Source: Oegoconia quadripuncta (Eukaryota > Arthropoda > Insecta > Lepidoptera > Autostichidae). From it: a DNA stretch of 64,000 nt. Positions within the stretch are counted from its first letter, which is position 1; each line of letters opens with the position of its first letter. The position numbers and the translations under genes were made by a program. The stretch lies in NCBI GenBank assembly GCA_949316235.1, contig OX438751.1, positions 6,968,413-7,032,412 on the forward strand. The letters are read 5' to 3'. Positions 35,121-46,092 of the stretch are shown here, one piece after another. The notes below the pieces were generated by a model. It searched no databases, had not been told where the DNA came from, and was given only the letters and a program-made list of their open reading frames with translations.

Positions 35121-35938
35121 TTATTAATTGTTGATGGAGTGATTTCATTGATGGGGTCTGAAATTTTATTAATGAAATTTATGAAAAAATATATCATAAA
35201 TACGAGTATAACTTATTTTTGGGCGCAATGATGACATTTATATAGGCGGATTTTTTTTTCCCGCACGGTTCGGACCTCGAACACGGTTTTTATCTTTCAT
35301 AATTATGGAGAGTAGAGGGCGTATTCGGGTCTATTTTCCGTGTTTTTCATTTTTACTTAGCGTTTTTTTTTTACCTTTAAATATTTATTCTCTTTTGTTA
35401 TATATGAATGATGGTTATATATTATGTTATCTAATTACTAATAAAAGATTGAAATATTTATTTATTAATCTATTCCGCGCGATGCAAAAGTGTTCCCCCG
35501 CTGCGTAATTTGCAATGACTCTAGTATATCAATAATGCAATGTTTACAAATACGCCCACACCATCATCCTCGTTTCCTAGACACGCAGCTAGATAACGTA
35601 CGCTCTGGTTTAAATCACGAATCATGTGGGTTTACCTGTCAAAACCATTCGTGGAGCGATGACTGACTGTTTGACAATAATATCAACATTTTAAATTGCG
35701 TAAAAATTTTACCACTGCACAATAGGTATATAGTTTTCTATTTTATGAAAAACAAACTGTGGGCCAGTAAGAAAGGAAATTTTATTTACACTCAGGTATT
35801 TAATTTCTAAATAAATTGAAAATGTTGAAAATCACCGCAAGACAATGATATCATCCGAATACACCAAATAACTGTGTCACAGTATTACAATATCCTGTGT
35901 TAAAAGCTAAATATCTTCGAAACTTAGACTTTAAATCC
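35121..35938. other. Intronic unique DNA
   Basis: 35220-35340 contains a T tract and GCACGGTTCGGACCTCGAAC. No repeat or exon recognised. Confidence 0.4.
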
Positions 35939-35960
35939 CAACTAATATTATAAATGCGAA

Positions 35961-36018
<58 letters not shown>

Positions 36019-36182
36019 TATGTATGTATGTATGTACGTATGTATGTTTGTTACCTCTTCACGCCTACACGGCTGAACGGATGACATTTGGTGGGTAGAC
36101 AGATTAACATTAACATAAAGGCAAAAAAAATACCACGTGGACGAAGTCGCGGGCGGAAAGCTATTAAACAATATAATTTAAA
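35939..36182 (+). mobile_element. Helitron-like or microsatellite-bearing repeat (TAAATGCGAAAG type)
   Basis: Begins CTAATATTATAAATGCGAAAG, then a (TG)n/(TATG)n tract, CACGCCTACACGGCTGAACG, and ends ACGAAGTCGCGGGCGGAAAG followed by CTATT. The ends and microsatellite placement match a repeat common in Lepidoptera that I recall as Helitron-like. Relatives are at 4211, 24396 and 63790. Confidence 0.65.
35965..36048 (+). repeat. (TG)n and (TATG)n microsatellite
   Basis: About 25 TG units followed by TATG units with one TACG, inside the repeat at 35939. Confidence 0.95.
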
Positions 36183-36184
36183 AA

Positions 36185-36266
36185 ACACACACACACACAC
36201 ACACAGACACACACACACAGACACACACACATGCACACACACAGACACACACACACACACACACAA
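36185..36266 (+). repeat. (AC)n microsatellite
   Basis: ACAC tract with interspersed AG and ATGC. It is complementary to the TG tract about 135 bp to its left. Confidence 0.95.
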
Positions 36267-36477
36267 ATGCACATACACGTCCTTTTACGCCATCTAATTG
36301 TCGCGTGTCGCAATGTAGAGTTAAAAAGGTCTCCTTGTCAGCATGGTCAAATGATAAATAAAGGTCGCCAATTATTCGATAATAAATTATTGACACCTGG
36401 AAAGCCTCAGAGATAAGGTGGACATTGTAAACCTGAAATATAGAGGTCACAGGTGGCTTGTCATGACTGAGGATTAT

Positions 36478-36712
36478 TTTTTTAATAGAAAGGGCTTGTC
36501 TTCAGTTATGACGAAGTATGCTTCAATCAGGTCGAACCCTCAACTTATTTGAGGGTCTGCCTTTCTAATGTTGAACAGCTGGAACACAAATGACAGCCGA
36601 TAGATATAGTGATAGCTAGTTAGGCGGATATTTAGAAATGCCCTAACTATATCTAATACCTAAAAAAGTGCCGCGCTGAGAATCGATCCCGCGGCCTTCT
36701 TTTTGAAAAACT
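36478..36712 (-). mobile_element. Diverged SINE-A-like element
   Basis: The T-rich left end, AGGCGGATATTTAG block, B-box-like complement GAATCGATCCCGCGG and overall spacing follow SINE-A, but identity is low. May be a sister family. Confidence 0.5.
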
Positions 36713-37806
36713 TAGGATGATTATTGCCCCATGGAGGCCTGGTTGAAATGTCTCTAAAGGTATCCAGAGCCTGTAATTTCATTTTCATGGAATACAAAAC
36801 TGGCGCATAAATATGTCGATCACCTGGATATTATTACATGTCTTTCACACACAAAGCTTTTGGTCGGTTGTCGGATAGAAATTATTATTAGCGATAAGAT
36901 TGCTCAGTTGTACATTGTAAGTAAAGTTTAGTTAACAAATATAATCTGTATTTGTTGTTCAATCGAAGCCCACGGCAACAAGCCAAGTTTTAACTTAAGT
37001 GAGCAGGTGTATATTATTACAAAACATGCCAAATTTTAAATGAATTGAAGTAGTAATAATGAAAGCTTCAAACAGTAAATATCGATTTATGGATTTATTC
37101 TACAATGTAGGTTTCATTGAAGTCATTTAAGATTATCTCAATAAAGGTATTCTATTCTATTTATTCGAAACTCTTGTGACAAGACTTAAAGGGAGACTAT
37201 ATATGTACTGCGGTTTTGTTTAAACATGAAAGTCTAGAAATCTAGATTATATCTAGATTTCAATTTTTTTGTAGGTCTAAATGACGACTGAATGAGCGAT
37301 TGCCTCTTTTTTTCAATAATATTATTGGTGGGATTAAGTATACTTGATTGATTTATTGCTCACATCCGTTTCCCATTTCGATTAGGCAGAGACTATTGAT
37401 TTCCACTTGCAACGATCCTGACACTACTTTTGCTTCTTCCACTTTCTTCTTTTTGATTTATTGAAAACTTTCTTTAGATAAATCTTTACATACACAACGT
37501 CACATTATTTGTCCCAAATATACATAAACGTGCAAACCTTTAGATGGTATATGATGGAAAGTCTCATAGTAGTTCACGACAACCACAGGGAGAGACGGGT
37601 TGCTTCTATTCTTTTTACGTGCCGAAACCACACAGCATTAATTAACTCTAATTGAAAAATTCAAACTATTAAAAGATTATGAAATCATTAAACTATAAAA
37701 TAATATTGCACTCGTAAATACCCCTCGACGATGTTATATTCTTTAATTCGCCGCAATCTCAAATTTCTTTGCCTATCTAACCTTTTATCTAAAGAAATAG
37801 CTGTCT
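36713..37806. other. Intronic AT-rich DNA
   Basis: Nothing recognised. Confidence 0.45.
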
Positions 37807-37814
37807 GTTGAAAC

Positions 37815-38209
37815 TAGGGTTGCCATACGTCCGAATTTTTCGGACATGTTCGGGATTTCGGCTCTTAGTCCGGCATGCGGGGGGAATTCAAAGGCGTCCG
37901 GAATTTAGTAGACGCTTTAGGTTCTTTCTTAATATTTGAGATTCCCAGAAATACCCTGCAGCAGAGCGTCATAATTGCTTTGTAGAACGCAACTCTAACT
38001 TATAACCTAAATCTAAATTATATATATTGAGTTAAAAGAATCGACTGTACAGATTCTATAGAAAAACGAATCCTTTCTTTTGACCATTAAATGGAAAACT
38101 CTTTTAACGACAAAAATCTCATATTATTGGTAATTTTAGGCAATTAATTAAGAATTTTCTACACTTGTCCGGAATTATGCCCGGATTTTTTTTTGATCTG
38201 GCAACCCTA
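37815..38209. mobile_element. hAT-type non-autonomous element with 8-bp target duplication
   Basis: A 395-bp element with short inverted termini TAGGGTTGCCA at one end and the complement TGGCAACCCTA at the other. It is flanked by perfect 8-bp direct repeats GTTGAAAC at 37807-37814 and 38210-38217. An 8-bp duplication and a terminus of this form are hallmarks of hAT transposons. It holds several TCCGGA-type sub-repeats near both ends and no transposase frame, so it is non-autonomous. Confidence 0.88.
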
Positions 38210-38534
38210 GTTGAAACCAATTTAATTGACCATATGTCAAAATCCGTTTTATAAAATAGTGAACCTATTAAATTCTTAATATCCATCAACTTTTCAATTT
38301 GTGCCTTGACCAGTGAAGCAGCCATATACGAGTATGTTAGCTGTGCCTATTGAGGGTTATCTATCAAGTTTTATTGTCATTAGTGAACCGGAATCCGAAT
38401 GTTGTGACTGCTCCCAACGGGTTACAAAAGCGAATATTGCCATATTTATTATCTATTTGTTAAGGAGGGGTTTTATAGTTTATTCGAACATTGTCTTGAT
38501 CAATGAATAACAGTATTATTGTAGAAAATATAAA

Positions 38535-38752
38535 GTGGCTCCGTGGCTCAGTGTAAACAACATAGGGTTTACAAATGGTAGGTCGCGGGTTCGATCCCCA
38601 GCGGTGTACATGTTTAGTACTCGGTTTGGTTCGTAGTAGCATTTTAAATGTCCGCATAGCCTAGCTACCACCATCTTATCTAAATCTGCCGCTAAAACAG
38701 CAATGTTAGTAGCGTTATTGTGTTCGGGTTGTCAGAGAAAAGATGGGGTTTC
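38535..38752 (+). mobile_element. SINE-A with intact head, 3' truncated
   Basis: Clear tRNA-like head: TGGCTCAGTG A-box region and GGTTCGATCC B box. It stops at GATGGGGTTTCCGGGAC and is joined directly to an RTE-like LINE 3' end. Confidence 0.8.
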
Positions 38753-38754
38753 CG

Positions 38755-38945
38755 GGACGGTATAGTTCGAAGAACTGCATGGCAAGCATTAACCATGCAC
38801 AGACAAGCGCAGCATGCCACGTTCACCAACAAGGTGCACGGAACCTAATAAAGGTGGGACGCTGGATGCAGTCCTCTTGCAACCGATCGCTCTGGAAGTC
38901 AAAGCCATTCAGTATATATAAGTCCTGTGGCTGATATGATGATAA
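38755..38945 (+). mobile_element. RTE-like LINE 3' end
   Basis: Contains NLIKVGRWMQSSCNRSLWKS and a final SCG before the stop, then CTGATATGATGATAAT. The MGEAYVQQW core is disrupted. It abuts the truncated SINE-A at 38535. Confidence 0.72.
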
Positions 38946-39064
38946 TACAAATTTTAAAATGATGTAAAAAGCATTATTCAGTAATGGGAAAATAACAAAA
39001 TAATAATAGTAGTTTACAAAAAACTAAAAACACGCTTTTACCACGCACTATAAATTATAAGTAG

Positions 39065-39330
39065 CATTGAAGAGTTCCACTATCCTCCACCTCCTGACTC
39101 CATCATCAGACTCTCGTTACTAAGGCCAATCTATTGGGCTCGTCTAAACTAATCATATGGACCCAAACTCGAGGGTTTATTAGTACCCAATAAAGAGTTC
39201 TACTATCCACCTCCTGGCTTCATCATCAGATCAGCTCCAAGATATGAAATTATGGTATTGTCATCAGAATTAGATATACATACAAAGTTTCATTCCGATA
39301 CGACAATTAGAAGTAAGTTTAAATGTAACT
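39065..39330 (+). repeat. Interspersed repeat R, second half, with 123-bp internal duplication
   Basis: CCACCTCCTGACTCCATCATC near 39090 recurs as CCACCTCCTGGCTTCATCATC near 39210. Then ATTATGGTATTGTCATC and CAAAGTTTCATTCCGATA match the 3' part of repeat R. Confidence 0.55.
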
Positions 39331-39821
39331 TTCAAGATTTGATTAGATTGTTAGATATAAGTGAAGCTAATAAAAACGTGTTATAAGTAAGCTTATTTTG
39401 CTTATAAATATTTTTTTACTTAGATTACATCGCTTTGTATTTGACTTGTCCAGGTAGAGGTATCAGTTCGTAAGTTTGGGATATTTTTGGGAAGCTTTTA
39501 TTTAGCTTACTTCGTATGTATGTATGTCCATTCAAATTTTGCAAGCTAGAATCATTTCCTGTTTACCTAAGGCGCTCGTTCAGTCTGATGACAATACTTT
39601 TATATGATAGACATGAACTGCTGCTGCAGCCAGGAACATCTCTCGAGGGGAACTCCTTAATGATAAATAGCACGAACACAAAACTTACATACACGGTTAG
39701 TTTTTAGTAGTTAAACATGATTTTCGCGATGACCTGATGCTGATTGTCTCCCCAGTAGGGATCTTCTCTACGGTTAATAGAACGGATACGAAATTTAGCA
39801 TACACTAGATTTATACGTGAT
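39331..39821. other. Intronic unique DNA
   Basis: Nothing recognised up to the SINE-C target duplication. Confidence 0.45.
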
Positions 39822-39830
39822 AACCATGAT

Positions 39831-40119
39831 GAAGCGTCGGTGGCTCAGCGATTAAGACGCGGTCTCCCAATTTGGGAGGTCCGGGTTCGATTCTCAGGCA
39901 GGCCATGTACCAATGAGTTTTTAAATTTAATTACTTATGTGCATTTATCGTGAAGGAAAACATCGTGAGGAAACCTGCATGCCTGAGAAATAAAAATTCA
40001 AAGGCATGTGAAATCCCCAACCCGCATTGAGGCCAGCGTGGTGGACTATGGCCCATTGTTCCTCATTACACGAGGCACGGCTTATATCCCTGCAGTGGGA
40101 TGTTAACTGGCTGATGATG
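39831..40119 (+). mobile_element. SINE-C, intact, with 9-bp target duplication
   Basis: tRNA-like head with A box (GTGGCTCAGCGATTAAG) and B box (GGGTTCGATTC), the lepidopteran-type body GTGAGGAAACCTGCATGCC and AACCCGCATTGAGGCCAGC, and a tail GTGGACTATGGCCC...CTGATGATG. Flanked by the direct repeat AACCATGAT at 39822-39830 and 40120-40128. All of this fits a complete retroposed copy. Confidence 0.88.
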
Positions 40120-40439
40120 AACCATGATAAGCTATTTTTAGAACTTTTTTTATATATACAAATCTACTTATAATTGAACTTATAATATGAAATACTAAAA
40201 TACCATCAATTCTTCTCCTTAAGTGAATTGATAGTAGCATTTTAATGTGACGTAAATAAATTAATTACGCCATAAATCTCTAGAGATGTGGTATTAAGGC
40301 TGCCTATTCACTACTCTGTAATCGTGGCTGTGATGAACTTATGATATTAGGTACCGATACAAATCCACTATAGCATGCTTTGTTATGATGGACTGGACAC
40401 AATGTTTGACCTCTGTCTTACCTAATGAAAAGATACTAC

Positions 40440-40600
40440 AATACAATACAAATACACTTTATTGCACAACAGAAAAGAAAATACAGTTTCAGAAAAGTTG
40501 TAAGAATAGAATGTACAATTTGGCGACCTTATCACTAAAAGCGATCTCTTCCATGCAACCTTTGGGTATAAGGACAGTACATTTGAAATAGGTAGGTTGT
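40440..40600 (-). mobile_element. LINE 3' end, same type as 28.5 kb
   Basis: AATACACTTTATTGCACAAC, GCGACCTTATCACTAAAAGC, GATCTCTTCCATGCAACC. Confidence 0.65.
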
Positions 40601-41064
40601 GCGATATTAAATAGGGATGCAGATACAAACTATACGTGAATAAATTTCATATATTTACATATATAGATCAATAGACAAATATACCTACTTAAATATAACA
40701 TCTATAAAATAGCAACAAAATACAAAAGTAAATATATAGGTGTACTAAATAAAAATTTATTGATATATAAAATAATAATAATAAGCGACAACAGGCTTGT
40801 GCTAAGGTATAGAGAGAAGATAAGAAAGGAGCACAGATTAAAGCACCAGGAAATGCTCTTTGACGGCGACTTTGAAAGCAATCAAAGTTTGAGCTCGTCT
40901 ACTATGTGGTCGAAGATGAAGTACGCGATCTCAGTAAATGTCTATTTCATGACTTGCATTGCCATATTGCCTTGTTCATGAAAATTCTCAGATTGTAGGA
41001 CTTCGGAATTAGTTTGAACTTTCTATCGTCCAACGCTAGATTTTTAGATAAGATTTAAATTACT

Positions 41065-41320
41065 CAAAGGGCAATGGATAGAGTTATGCTCGGAGTCTCC
41101 CTGCGGGATCGAACCAGAAATGAAGAGATCCGCAGGACAAACAAGGTGAGACCCAATATGGCCCGAAGAATTGCCAAACTTAAGTGGTTTTTGGAACGAC
41201 GATTTGGTAAAGATCGCGGGAAGCCGCTGGATGCGGAGAGCGCTGGACCGACCGTTGTGGAGATCCTTGGGGGAGGCCTTTGTCCAGCAGTGGAAGCCTT
41301 AAGGCTGATATGATGAATCA
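41065..41320 (+). mobile_element. RTE-like LINE fragment with internal deletion
   Basis: The frame reads RAMDRVMLGVSLRDRTRNEE then IRRTNKV and RIAKLKW, the conserved tail region of RTE-type ORFs. It then jumps to PLWRSLGEAFVQQW-like sequence in a shifted frame and ends CTGATATGATGAA. The middle of the domain is missing. Confidence 0.8.
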
Positions 41321-41551
41321 AATCACTGTTGTCAAATTTAATTTCAATTGCTTATTTAGTTTAAGTATTACAGAGTTAATATGTACAAATGACGAAAATG
41401 ATAGGTAAGCAGAAACTAAAATATTTGACTAAGGTTTTCAAAATTGTTCCTCATCTAGAGACGTCCCGCTGAATGATCATACTCTAGGTCGCAAAAGCAA
41501 CTAACTCGAGACCGAGGTTTAGCGTAACCTCGCAACTCAAATATATATATA

Positions 41552-41602
41552 TTATTAATTATTTGAATATAAATATATATATTTATATCCAAATATTAAT
41601 TA
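41552..41602. repeat. AT-rich inverted repeat
   Basis: Arms ATTAATTATTTGAATATAAA and its near-complement, with a perfect ATATAAATATATATATTT core. Could extrude a cruciform; otherwise no function seen. Confidence 0.65.
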
Positions 41603-42548
41603 TATAAACGACTGAGAAATGCAAATATTTGCATGCCATTAAAAGTGGCTGAATAGGCGATATAACCAGTGCTTAACACCTTATAATGTACCCTTTTCAA
41701 TAGCAAATAAATCATTTGTAATTTGTATGACTAAGATTTTTAAGACAAGATTTTTATTATAATAGTTTACATAACACACAGAGTGATATTTATATCGCCC
41801 TTTTATTGAAAAAGTACCAGGATAGCAGAAACTACTAAGAGGTTGGGTGCTTACTTTTACGTTATACGTGATATAAATAAAATTACAGAGTAAGTGTCGG
41901 CGTGTCCTATAGTCATAAAATTCTGCAACTTTTCCGTGTACAAAAAGACATTATACATAAAGATGTCACGTTCTTCCAGTTAACCCTCAAAAGTTCCAGT
42001 TGCTATGGAGTTAGAATAATGCCTTATTTGATATGTGCCAGTGGTCTATCAATAATACGAGGCTTTAACGAAATGTAGAGTCTAACAGAATACCCTGACA
42101 TCATCGTAGAGAAATTCCCGTTAGATATTTGATGGCCACCAATTGATTTTTTTATTGCCGTCCAATATGAGCTAATTGAATCATTAATCGAAACGCTAAA
42201 CCGATTCCAATAAAACAGCTTATGCACAAAAATATCTTCAGAAAATAACGTGGGTTCCGCAGCAATTATAAAAATACAAAATATACTATATCTGTCAATG
42301 CAAATTATAAAAAAAGAAAATTAACTGAATAGTGCCAGTTATTTCATGATAAGGCGAAATAATAATAATAAAAATAAATAAACATCTTTGTCATAATTAG
42401 GCAGGTATCGTTCAGAAACGCTAGTTTCATGCACCGTTTCTTTTGATCGTTTTCTTTTCCGAAGCTGTAGTACATCTATACTATACTGTAGTATATCTAT
42501 TATTATGAATAAATCCTCATTGTTAGATTTAATTGACTTCCAATTTCA
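41603..42548. other. Intronic AT-rich DNA
   Basis: Nothing recognised. Confidence 0.45.
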
Positions 42549-42652
42549 GTTAGGGTTTCCTGGTCAGTACGCTTCCACCTTAGGCCTCATCTTCTTTTAA
42601 CATCCGGCGTGACTGACTGAGGTCAAGTGCTATCCCGTAGTGCATAAAAAAA
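42549..42652 (+). mobile_element. SINE-A 3' end
   Basis: Only the tail from GGTTTCCTGGTCAGTACG to GTGCATAAAAAAAG remains. Confidence 0.75.
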
Positions 42653-42868
42653 GAACAATAAATTTTGTCATGTATTTTACGTTGAAATTAATACTTGAAC
42701 TGAGAAACAAAATATTTTTAACAAGTAATGATTGTAATCTAATAATGATATTTTTTTCATGGGAATAAGTGATAGATAAAGTTTAGGAAACCCACATTTC
42801 CGAAAGAAGTATACAAGTTCTATTACTATCTGGAAAATAGAACTATTTTCGTCAAAAGTACAGACACT

Positions 42869-43178
42869 GTACTCCCTTATTACCAGCCTAAATATTTTAA
42901 TACTTGACTCTATACTCTCTACTACCGGCCTAAACAATTTATTGCCCAAGTCTATATTATCTTACTACCAGCCCAAACAATTTATTGTCCGACTCGTACT
43001 CTCCTACATCCAACCTAAACAACTTATTGTCTGACTCTATACTCTCTAATTACTAGCCTAAACAATGTATTGTCTATCTCTAATCCATCTTACTACCAGC
43101 CTAAGATATTTGATGTCTAACCTACATATTCTCTTATTTATTACCCAGTCTAAATAATTTATTGTCTCTCACTACTGT
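42869..43178. repeat. Degenerate 42-bp minisatellite, about 7 copies
   Basis: Repeating block TACTCTCTACTACCAGCC, TAAACAATTTATTGTC, TGACTCTA with many substitutions and small length changes. Lies in Wnt6 intron 1. Confidence 0.8.
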
Positions 43179-44161
43179 GAGATATGCCTGATTTCACATT
43201 TATTAAAGTATATAGAAAACTAGTAAGTCAATATATCTTAAGTTTTAATTGGGATGTGTGCGTATGTCTTCGCTTTTAATGTAAAGGTAGGACAAACAAG
43301 CTAGCAGCAGTTTACCTGATAGTAAGTGATCTAGTCACTGCTGCTTACTTGTGTTCCAATGAAAAGGTTGACTTCACTGACGCATTGTCATGTCAGTACA
43401 AGGTCTAAATGTCTGTCTTTTTTTTGTAAGAACATTATAATTTGGGGAACCCTAACAAAAACATATATAGGTAATTAATTAGTTTCCTATCAATATTTTA
43501 GTGTTATCCGGATCCGTGGGCGACCGCGCGCGAGTTCGAATCTCCAGGCTACACCCACGTAAACTTTTATAGTGAAATAACGTAAGTCTTGATTGGTAAC
43601 TTGAATTTTAATTACTATTTGATGATCTTAAATTACTTGTTAAAAGTATCTTGATCGTGTTGAAGGAAGTAGGACCTATATTTTGTGTGTTATTTCTCTA
43701 ATGTACTGCATTCATTCTGTAAGATATTACATGTTATCAGCTAGGGGCTGATTAAATATTATTTGTATCTTATTATGTATTGGTGTTCTTAAAAGTGTTT
43801 ATCCCACACGGTATTTTAAACAAATTTTAAAGTACAACTTTTTCGAAAAGAATAAACAGATTCTAATAAAACTTTATACGCATAAAATACGTACATACTC
43901 ATAGGTCTAAAAAGTTAGTGGAGAACATTTTCGAAAAAAAGAGTATTGAATCTAAATTCGAGCGATTTTAAGTTTACCATAGTAACAGGAAAAATGCAAT
44001 AATTTCTTATAAATTCGATATTTTGAAAATGTTTTCTACTAACTATTTAGATCTATTTATCCATCTTATATGTATAATGTTTAATTATAATCGATCTATT
44101 CATTTAGAAAAAATTGGTATTGAAATTTGTATGGAATGCCGTGTAGGATAAACGTCTGGGT
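43179..44161. other. Intronic DNA
   Basis: A tRNA-like B box, GAGTTCGAATCTCCAGGC, near 43529 hints at a SINE scrap. No other feature. Confidence 0.35.
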
Positions 44162-44752
44162 CAATATAGGTAACACTACTATAAACTAGAATATAGGTAA
44201 CATTACTATAAACTAGCACGTAGGTAACACTACTATAAAGTATCACACAGGTAATACTACTATAAACTAGCATATAGGTAACACTACTATAAACTAGCAT
44301 ATAGGTAACACTACTATAAACTAGCACATAGGTAACACTACTGTAAACTAGCATATAATTAACACTACTATAAACTAGCATATAGGTAACACTACTATAA
44401 ACTAGCACATAGGTAACACTACTGTAAACTAGCATACATATAAGTAACACTACTATAAACTAGCATATAGGTGACACTACTATAAACTAGCACATAGGTA
44501 ACACTACTGTAAACTAGCATATAAGTAACACTACTATAAACTAGCATATAGGTAACACTACTATAAACTAGCACATAGGTAACACTACTGTAAACTAGCA
44601 TATAAGTAACACTACTATAAACTGGCATATAGGTAACACTACTATAAACTAGCACATAGGTAACACTACTGTAAACTAGCATATAAGTAACACTACTATA
44701 AACTAGCACATAGGTAACACTACTGTAAACTAGCATATAAGTAACACTACTA
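44162..44752. repeat. 27-bp minisatellite with 81-bp higher-order unit
   Basis: About 22 copies of a 27-bp unit (GGTAACACTACTATAAAC plus TAGCATATA). Variants alternate as CATATAGG, CACATAGG with CTGTA, then CATATAAGT. On the minus strand 27 is a multiple of 3 and lacks stops, so long frames appear (9-residue repeats such as LVYSSVTYM), but nothing else suggests a protein. Confidence 0.93.
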
Positions 44753-44879
44753 TATATATATATATAGCATATAAGCTGCGGTATCGTTGTCTATCAGATT
44801 TGCTGTCATTTATATGTATAACATAAAAAAGATATCGAAAAGCCTAACGAAAATGTCTTAACTTTTTCACTTACATTGA

Positions 44880-45115
44880 GGTCTCTTAACCCTAAGGGCA
44901 TCAATTTTCGTCGATCGTGGCCGTAGTTCCTAATTTAGTCCCAAGCTTGATTAATTGCAAATTAAATCCCCCACCGAGGTGGTTCGCCGTCCGATATGAC
45001 TTTATTGAATTTCATGCATCGAGATTTATGCGATGTATTACGGATTTATTATTATCGGGACGAAGGCGTAGCGATTACGGGAGGGTTTTTGTGGAGAGCT
45101 GATACGTTAAATTTG
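44880..45115. promoter_or_regulatory. Candidate intronic enhancer with homeodomain/POU-like site
   Basis: Repeat-free and compositionally distinct. TGATTAATTGCAAATTAAAT at 44948-44967 combines TAATTG/ATTAA homeodomain cores with ATTTGCAAT, close to an octamer. Followed by a mixed-composition stretch up to 45110. Inference only. Confidence 0.33.
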
Positions 45116-45389
45116 GAAATAATTGCGTTAAAAATGTGAGTCTTACGGGATTTGAATATTCATGTTGTATTTTATGTATAATCACCACATTAATATTCCG
45201 TGGATATGCATGAATGTTACAGATGATGCAATTCATCGAAATGGACAACTTTTTTTAAGGTAGGTAATGGTAAAAAAGTCACAATTTTCACGCTTCTCAG
45301 CAGTATCAAATCCCATTGAAAAAGGTTTTAATCAAAGAAAAAATTCACATGCTGATATATACTGGCGCGCTCCGATAACTTACTGAGCA

Positions 45390-45482
45390 GCGTCGACTTT
45401 GGACTTTCATCTTCGGCCACATCGTCACTTTCCATCAGGTGAGATAGAGGTAAAACGAGTATCCAGTTAATCATAAAAAAAA
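45390..45482 (+). mobile_element. CR1-like LINE tail
   Basis: CATCTTCGGCCACATCGTC, ACTTTCCATCAGGTGAG, TCCAGTTAATCATAAAAA. Confidence 0.7.
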
Positions 45483-45994
45483 CCTCTAGGTAAATGGCTC
45501 ACAAGTTACCCCTTCTTTCGGCGTTTATTTCATGTTTTTCGTAAATTTTCCAATATCCGATTTCATCATTCGCTTACTCTTATTATTTACGACGTTTCGT
45601 TTATATCTCACTATAGCGATTTAAAAACATTGCCAATGTTAAAATATGTTACCTACATTTTTGTATAGTAGAATGGAATAGTTTGATAAGATTTAAAAGT
45701 TGGTCCCATATTAAAATTTTCATACCTATTTTTTATTGATAATTACAGATATTGCTAAGATTTCTTACTGACCGCATTTACTTTTTAAAATTCGCATACA
45801 ACCTTATTGCACCTTACAATCCTTCTATATAACCTTTGGTCATTTAAAAATGGTAGTTCTAAATTTAAATAATATGCTATGAAATTTTATGACTCTCTGA
45901 AGTTTTATTGATTCTAAATACAAAATTACTCTCAATGCTTAATTTCTGTCTTATGATTGCGGATGCATTAGCTATATTTCATAGCATTTTTTTA

Positions 45995-46092
45995 GGCACA
46001 ACGAGATAGCACTTGACCTCAATCACACCTGATGTTAAGTGAACATGCGGCCGAATGTGGAAGCGCACTGACCCGGAAACCCCATCATATTA
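45995..46092 (-). mobile_element. SINE-A 3' end
   Basis: Tail in complement orientation: GGCACAACGAG, CCTCAATCACACCTGATG, ending at CCCATCATATT. Confidence 0.78.

Noticed and set aside
36051..36450. Cys/Val-rich and Thr/His-rich ORFs
   Set aside because: Translations of the TG/AC microsatellites.
44100..44736. Long minus-strand frames encoding a 9-residue repeat
   Set aside because: Produced by the 27-bp minisatellite lacking stops in that frame. No start context, domain or splice signal.
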